Of a DNA stretch of 37,476 nt, positions 33,482-37,476 are shown one piece after another (the first letter of the stretch is position 1; the number at the start of each line of letters is the position of its first letter). This DNA comes from Terriglobia bacterium (lineage in GTDB: Bacteria > Acidobacteriota > Terriglobia > Bryobacterales > Bryobacteraceae): contig JANYDS010000064.1 in NCBI GenBank assembly GCA_025363475.1, positions 1-37,476 of the forward strand, in the 5' to 3' direction. A program made the translations under genes and the position numbers. The notes beneath the pieces were generated by a model that searched no databases, was not told the DNA's origin, and saw nothing but the letters and a program-made list of their open reading frames with translations.

Positions 33482-34249
33482 ATGCCCGAATTGATTCCCC
33501 AACTGATCCAATGGACCGGTGCCGACAGCCTTTTGCGGGTAGAGTGCGCACCAGAGGTCATGGAAGAGATACGTCTGCGCGTGCTGGCCGGGTACAAGTC
33601 GCTGCCGAAGACGGGCGCAGGGGTTGGCGGCTTGCTGCTGGGTGAGCGGGCAGGGTCCGTGGTGCGCGTGCTCGGCTCGGTTACGCTGCCCTGTGCCTAC
33701 ACGTTCGGGCCCGGTTTCGCTCTGACGCCGCATGAAAAATCCGAGGGCAGGGAATTGGTACGGGAGCAGGCGCCGCTCGAAGCAGTCGGCTGGTATTTTT
33801 CCCGGACTCGCGGGGATCTTTCCCTTCTGGACGCAGATGCAGCGCTGGGGCGCGATCTGTTCCCGCAATTCACTCCCCTCACTCTGGTGATGAAACCCGC
33901 ACCGGACGCACCAGTTAAGGCAGCGCTGTATGCACCCGGTGCCGCAGGGGAATTGATCCGAACGGCTGAGCGGGAGCTTTCACTGGCTCCACCGCCACAG
34001 GCCCCTCAACTTGCACTGGTCCTCGCACCCAAACCCGTGCGCCTGCCGCTTGAAACATTGCCTGCCCTCCCGCCGATGGAACCGGAGGACGAATCAGCGT
34101 ATGGCGCATTGCCGGGTTCAGTAACGCCCCGAAGCTGGACTCGCCTGATAACGGCGGTCGCAGTGCTGGCAGTAGCATTTGCCGTCTTCGAAGCCCAAAG
34201 CATCTGGTTGAACGAAACACCAGTTCAGCCAACTTCTGCAGCACGTTAG
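33482..34249 (+). CDS. MPN/JAMM-like membrane-anchored protein lacking metal ligands
   Basis: The 255-residue protein starts at ATG 33482. Residues 22-165 follow the course of an MPN (JAB/Mov34) fold: GVGGLLLGE (47-55), a central beta-turn region, VGWYFSRTRGDLSLLDAD (102-119) and PLTLVMKP. An active JAMM site would read GW.HSH...D; here it is GWYFSR, so both histidines are replaced, and the protein is predicted to be a non-catalytic MPN domain. A Pro-rich linker leads to one C-terminal membrane helix (222-238) with a short tail. The family call is by fold pattern only and is uncertain. It is divergent from the GAF gene and convergent with yjbR. Confidence 0.65.
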   Translation: MPELIPQLIQWTGADSLLRVECAPEVMEEIRLRVLAGYKSLPKTGAGVGGLLLGERAGSVVRVLGSVTLPCAYTFGPGFALTPHEKSEGRELVREQAPLEAVGWYFSRTRGDLSLLDADAALGRDLFPQFTPLTLVMKPAPDAPVKAALYAPGAAGELIRTAERELSLAPPPQAPQLALVLAPKPVRLPLETLPALPPMEPEDESAYGALPGSVTPRSWTRLITAVAVLAVAFAVFEAQSIWLNETPVQPTSAAR

Positions 34250-34254
34250 GGCTT

Positions 34255-34614
34255 TTAGCGTCGCGGTGGCGGTATACGCTTTTTCCGCGTAGAAGCGGCG
34301 TTCTTTTCCACCCGCGATTTCCAGGCTGCACGCAGCGCACCCGTTAACACCTCCCGACTCGCGGCCCCAAGCCGAATGTGCGTCATGCCCATCCGTCCCC
34401 ATCCACCAGTGATCGGCAAGAATACTTCCGGCTGTTCTGCTACGAACGCACTCTGTTCCTCAGCGGAAAGCATCAGGTTGCCGTAACCCTGGTTTTGCGA
34501 AGCGAGCGTGGCGAAGATCCGGCCACCGACACGGAAATCCGGGGATCCCATGTGTGCTGCCTCTTCAGCACCTTCCATGCTCAACGCAATCCTTCGGAAA
34601 TCGGCGGCGTTCAT
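34255..34614 (-). CDS. YjbR/MmcQ-family protein
   Basis: The 119-residue protein has the compact YjbR fold: MNAADFRRIALSMEGAEEA, then DFRVGGRIFATLASQ, then WGRMGMTHIRLGAA and the final helix, with a short basic tail ending KKRIPPPRR. Proteins of this family resemble DNA-binding domains (CyaY-like fold) but their role is not settled. Start is ATG 34614 with no clear ribosome site. It is convergent with the MPN-like gene, 5 bases between the stops. Confidence 0.88.
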   Translation of the reverse strand: MNAADFRRIALSMEGAEEAAHMGSPDFRVGGRIFATLASQNQGYGNLMLSAEEQSAFVAEQPEVFLPITGGWGRMGMTHIRLGAASREVLTGALRAAWKSRVEKNAASTRKKRIPPPRR

Positions 34615-34707
34615 AAAATCGATTAGAACTTCCCGATCAGTATCACATAAACACGATTGGCCAGCCGTCGATTTTTGGGCCTCGGTATAGTTGACGCCTC
34701 CAGACCG

Positions 34708-34950
34708 CTACGAGCTTCCGGACACGAATTCAAGATCTTCGTAATTAGCGACCGGGGCGTCGATAAACAGCTTTCCAAATACTTTTGGTTCCGCGATCAT
34801 GACGCCGCCACCATACGTTTTGACATACCAGTCGCTCGGGCCTTCCGCAGGGTCATGAATGGATTCAATTTCGGCTGGCTCACCATGAAGGCTCACACGA
34901 TCCCGCAGATTTATCTGCTCCCCGGATTGGTAGAAGAAGGGCACCGACAC
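34708..34950 (-). CDS. Small conserved protein, 80 residues, unknown function
   Basis: The frame from a GTG at 34950 (or a second GTG at 34944) encodes YQSGEQINLRDRVSLHGEPAEIESIHDP, then DWYVKTYGGGVMIAEPKVFGKLFI and NYEDLEFVSGSS. The pattern (PFFYxSGEEIxxGDRVxxHGExGEIE...GGGVMIxEPKxFGxVF...EDLEFV) is one I recognise as a recurrent small protein in soil bacteria, with an SH3-like look. No ribosome site is obvious. It occupies the otherwise empty 34615-35087 interval; the flanking 93 and 137 bases show nothing else I can support. Confidence 0.65.
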   Translation of the reverse strand: MSVPFFYQSGEQINLRDRVSLHGEPAEIESIHDPAEGPSDWYVKTYGGGVMIAEPKVFGKLFIDAPVANYEDLEFVSGSS

Positions 34951-35087
34951 ACGATCATACAGCTAAAAGGGACGGTGGCCTCAAAAATATCACCGTCGAT
35001 TTTTACCCATTCCTTTCCGCCTTCGGCCCGTGTATGATGGCCCCGTTCTGTTTTATCGCGACCGGCTCGGCCGGCGGGAGGAAGTGT

Positions 35088-36431
35088 ATGACAAAAACGA
35101 TCCGGCTGCACACCACGCTGCTTTTTAACATGTCAGGTGCGTGCATACTGGCCACTCTCTTGATTTTGGCGTTGCCGCAACGAGCCCGGGGCCAGGCTCC
35201 GCAGAATCAGATTTCCTTCACGCGTGACATCGCGCCCATCCTGCAGCGCACCTGCCAGGATTGTCACCGCCCCGGCAACATCGGACCCATGTCCCTACTG
35301 ACTTACGATCAAGTCAGGCCATGGGCCCGTTCCATACGCCAGCAGGTCGTCCAACGCAATATGCCGCCCTGGTACATTGACCGGGCAGTCGGCATCCACA
35401 AATTCAAGAACGACCCTTCCCTCACCGACCGCGAGATTGAAATGATCTCCCAATGGGTTGACGCGGGCGCTCCGCAGGGCGACCCCGCCCTGATGCCGCA
35501 GCCCCGTACCTTTGATGACAGTGATCGCTGGCATATCGGTAAACCCGACGTCGTCGTCACCCTGAAGAAGGAAGTCCTGGTGAAAAGCAAAGCACCTGAC
35601 TATTGGGCCGACCTGGCCATGGAAGACCTCGGCCTCAAGACGGACCGTTACATTCAGGCCGTAGAAGTGAAGCCGCTCAAAGGTGCCAAAGTAGTGCACC
35701 ACGCCGTCGCCCAGACACGCCTCGAAGACGCACTGGGCAATGAAGAACAGGGGCTGCTGGAAGAATACGCGGTTGGCAAGTTTGGTGACATATTTCCCGA
35801 AGGCACGGGCCGGCTCATCAAAGCCGGGACCCAGACCTACATGAATGTCCATCTGCACGCCAACGGGGAAGACACTATGGTGAACCTGGCCGTCGGCATC
35901 CGGTTCTATCCCGAAGGGTACGTGCCTAAGCATCTCGAACAGGTCGCCCACGTCGGAGATAACGAAGACCTCGACATCCCCCCCAATACGAAAGACGTCC
36001 GGACGGATGGCTACACGGTTCTGCTCAAACCTGCGCGTCTCACCGCTTTCCAGCCGCACCTGCATAACCGCGGCCAGGCCCAGTGCCTCGAATTGATCTA
36101 TCCACCCGCCCAGTCTGGCGGACGAGCCCCCAACGAAACCATCAGCTGCGTCGACCGCTATCACTTCAACTGGCACATCGTCTATCACTACGATGAAGAC
36201 GCTCAGCCGATCGTGCCGGCGGGCACCATCCTGCATGTCATTTCGTGGTTCGATAACACGGCGGGAAATAAATCTAACCCCGATCCTTCCAACCCCATCG
36301 CCTTTGGCCAGCGCTCTGTAGACGACATGAGTTTCGCGTGGCTGAGCTGGTACTACCTGTCCGACGATGAATACCGTCAGATGCTTTCGCAACGCCAAAA
36401 GAAACCAGCGGTCACCACTGCCAAAAAGTGA
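35088..36431 (+). CDS. Exported cytochrome c / PHM-fold copper monooxygenase-like protein
   Basis: The start is ATG 35088 with a GGGAGGAAGT ribosome site; the open frame upstream is not used. A signal anchor/peptide (about 1-35) precedes a monohaem segment TCQDCH (Cys56, Cys59, His60) of cytochrome c/planctomycete-type. The rest resembles copper type II, ascorbate-dependent monooxygenases (peptidylglycine hydroxylating fold): His204-His205 in VVHHAV, His255 and His257 in VHLHAN, and His324/His326 in QPHLHN give a plausible two-copper set. Acidobacterial genomes carry many such fusions, sometimes mislabelled thiol-disulfide isomerases. The substrate is unknown. The following secreted gene overlaps its stop (GTGA). 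Confidence 0.85.
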   Translation: MTKTIRLHTTLLFNMSGACILATLLILALPQRARGQAPQNQISFTRDIAPILQRTCQDCHRPGNIGPMSLLTYDQVRPWARSIRQQVVQRNMPPWYIDRAVGIHKFKNDPSLTDREIEMISQWVDAGAPQGDPALMPQPRTFDDSDRWHIGKPDVVVTLKKEVLVKSKAPDYWADLAMEDLGLKTDRYIQAVEVKPLKGAKVVHHAVAQTRLEDALGNEEQGLLEEYAVGKFGDIFPEGTGRLIKAGTQTYMNVHLHANGEDTMVNLAVGIRFYPEGYVPKHLEQVAHVGDNEDLDIPPNTKDVRTDGYTVLLKPARLTAFQPHLHNRGQAQCLELIYPPAQSGGRAPNETISCVDRYHFNWHIVYHYDEDAQPIVPAGTILHVISWFDNTAGNKSNPDPSNPIAFGQRSVDDMSFAWLSWYYLSDDEYRQMLSQRQKKPAVTTAKK

Positions 36432-37309
36432 TGGGCTTCCGATACTTCTCACTCACTGCCGCCGCGATGCTGGCCTCGGCCCTGTGCGCTCAAACGCTAA
36501 GCACGGATGCACTGCCGTCAGACAGCGGCTACGGACGTACCGGCGGCCAAAACATCCAGCCCTTTTACGAAGGCTGGCAGCGTGTGGCGGATGGTCATAT
36601 CGTCATGTGGTTCGGCTACCTCAACCGCAATTTCGACGAACAGGTTGACGTCCCGGTCGGGCCCGCCAATCAATTTGACCTCCGCGCCGATATGGGCCAG
36701 CCCTCTCATTTCTACATCCGGCGTCATCTGTTCGTCTTCAAGGTCGACGTGCCGGACAAATGGCCCGCCGACCGCAAACTGATCTGGAGCGTCACCGCCC
36801 ACGGACGCACCAGTTCCGCCAGCGGCTGGCTCCAGCCGGAGTGGGAAGTGGATGAAGGCGTGATCCAGATGAACATCGGCCCAGGTGGAGCGCCGCCCGA
36901 TCCACCCAATCACGCCCCTGCCGTTACCGTGAAAGGCGATACAACCATCGCCGTCGGCAGAGAACTTAAATTAACCGCATCAGCCACAGACGATGGTATT
37001 CCGAAGGCACGGAAGCGCGCTCCCAGCCCTGCCAGCGCAGTGGCGCAGACACCGTTGCCGGCCGCTGCAGCGCCACCTCCGCGCGCGCAAATCGGACTGC
37101 GCGTAAACTGGATCCTTTACCGTGCCCCGGAGACCGGAGGCAGCGTCACGTTCGATCAGGAAGCGCCGCGACCGAGTGTAGGCGCAACCTCAGCGGAACT
37201 GACAACCAATGCCAGTTTCAGCGCCCCGGGTATGTACTGGCTTCGGGCTGTCGCCAGCGATGGTTTGCTGGAAACACCGTACGACCTGAAAATAACGGTC
37301 CTGAAATGA
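36428..37309 (+). CDS. Secreted partner protein of the PHM-like cytochrome gene
   Basis: Start is a GTG at 36428 overlapping the upstream stop, or the ATG next to it (36431); the first gives 293 residues. A signal peptide ends near LCAQT (residue 22). The mature N-terminal half (NIQPFYEGWQRVADGHIVMWFGYLNRNFDEQVDVPVGPAN) is a conserved beta-sandwich of unknown function seen beside such cytochrome genes, containing FYIRRHLFVFKVDVP. After a VTVKGDTTIAVGRELKLTASATDDG Ig-like segment comes a low-complexity Ala/Pro region (about 195-220) and a C-terminal beta domain. Function is likely linked to the cytochrome/monooxygenase. Confidence 0.75.
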   Translation: MMGFRYFSLTAAAMLASALCAQTLSTDALPSDSGYGRTGGQNIQPFYEGWQRVADGHIVMWFGYLNRNFDEQVDVPVGPANQFDLRADMGQPSHFYIRRHLFVFKVDVPDKWPADRKLIWSVTAHGRTSSASGWLQPEWEVDEGVIQMNIGPGGAPPDPPNHAPAVTVKGDTTIAVGRELKLTASATDDGIPKARKRAPSPASAVAQTPLPAAAAPPPRAQIGLRVNWILYRAPETGGSVTFDQEAPRPSVGATSAELTTNASFSAPGMYWLRAVASDGLLETPYDLKITVLK

Positions 37310-37317
37310 AACTCTAC

Positions 37318-37476
37318 GGGCTTTGTAGTGAGTAAGGGCGGAAAATGGGGGAATGCACGACAAGGAACTTTACTCTCAGATTCTTGGGATACGGGAGCCC
37401 TGGTGGGTAGACCGGGTTGAACTGAAGTTGGTGGACGGCGAGGTGCGAGTCTGGCTGGCGCATAGTGAAGGCGGGC
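37318..37476 (+). mobile_element. Left end of an ISL3-family insertion sequence (truncated by window edge)
   Basis: A transposase N terminus of ISL3 type starts at 37353. The 35 bases before it begin GGGCTTTGTAGTGAGTAAG, which has the GG(G/C).TTT look of ISL3 terminal repeats, so the element's left end is placed at about 37318, nine bases after the stop of the preceding gene. The right end is outside the window, so the inverted repeat and the expected 8-base target duplication cannot be checked. Confidence 0.6.
37353..37476 (+). CDS. ISL3-family transposase, N-terminal 41 codons
   Basis: From the ATG at 37353 the frame encodes 41 residues up to the window end without a stop: MHDKELYSQILGIREPW, then WVDRVELKLVDGEV and RVWLAHSEGG. 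The pattern (LY..ILG...PW.V..VEL......V.V.L.H..G) is the conserved N terminus of ISL3 transposases that precedes their zinc-binding region. An ATG at 37345 is in another frame. The rest lies beyond the window. Confidence 0.82.
   Translation, partial: MHDKELYSQILGIREPWWVDRVELKLVDGEVRVWLAHSEGG

Noticed and set aside
34657-35037. A 126-codon plus-strand frame between yjbR and the cytochrome gene
   Set aside because: It overlaps the minus-strand 80-residue conserved protein and shows no family pattern itself.
35295-36452. A 385-codon open frame on the minus strand opposite the PHM-like cytochrome gene
   Set aside because: The plus-strand gene has a clear signal peptide, haem motif and ribosome site. 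The antisense frame lacks domains and arises from codon bias of the real gene.

Overview
The window is bacterial chromosome and most resembles an acidobacterium of the Bryobacteraceae/Solibacterales type. The signs are a very large Oar-like TonB-dependent receptor with an N-terminal carboxypeptidase-regulatory domain, a PHM-fold/cytochrome c protein with a secreted partner, the hopanoid gene hpnH, BON and YCF48 secreted proteins, and a characteristic two-gene cassette of small conserved proteins. The assignment rests on recognised protein families, not on a marker gene; no rRNA, tRNA or CRISPR array was seen. Genes are tightly packed, with many 4-base ATGA/GTGA overlaps and frequent GTG/TTG starts.

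Left part (1-10.3 kb): a stress and energy-storage block. A minus-strand run (BON lipoprotein, orphan MacB/LolD-type ABC ATPase, secreted protein, PAP2 phosphatase, YflT-like protein) diverges from a plus-strand trio of small proteins (CsbD, a two-helix membrane protein, DUF3309). Next come a cupin and alpha-glucan phosphorylase on minus, diverging from a PPK2 polyphosphate kinase, an RNB exoribonuclease and a small His/Ala-rich protein on plus. Window positions 1-643 hold the N-terminal part of a secreted protein that runs off the left edge.

Middle (10.4-18.8 kb): a minus-strand run of a DUF697-like membrane protein, a secreted glycine-zipper protein, a DsbA-like thioredoxin, trigger factor and a zinc-knuckle SDR. 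It diverges from a methyl-accepting chemotaxis protein, a stand-alone periplasmic TonB-C protein and two coupled secreted proteins.

18.9-26.7 kb: a long plus-strand run starting with hpnH (adenosylhopane synthesis), then a small Sm/SH3-like protein, a VOC protein, an MFS exporter, a TPR protein, a NUDIX hydrolase, a BadF/BcrA-type sugar kinase, a decayed VOC remnant and pgk. pgk meets an RlmI-type methyltransferase tail to tail, the two stop codons interlocking.

Right part (26.8-37.5 kb): a sugar-nucleotide epimerase, the 1127-residue TonB-dependent receptor with a strong intrinsic terminator, a two-gene cassette whose first gene is frameshifted, a YCF48 beta-propeller, a GAF protein, a membrane-anchored MPN/JAMM-like protein lacking its metal ligands, a YjbR protein, a small conserved protein, and a PHM-like cytochrome c protein with its coupled partner. 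The window ends inside the first 41 codons of an ISL3-family transposase.

Most notable are the orphan ABC ATPase with a degenerate signature motif, the duplicated start region of the PPK2 gene, the zinc-knuckle SDR lacking its catalytic tyrosine next to trigger factor, the metal-ligand-less MPN-like protein, and the small two-gene cassette.
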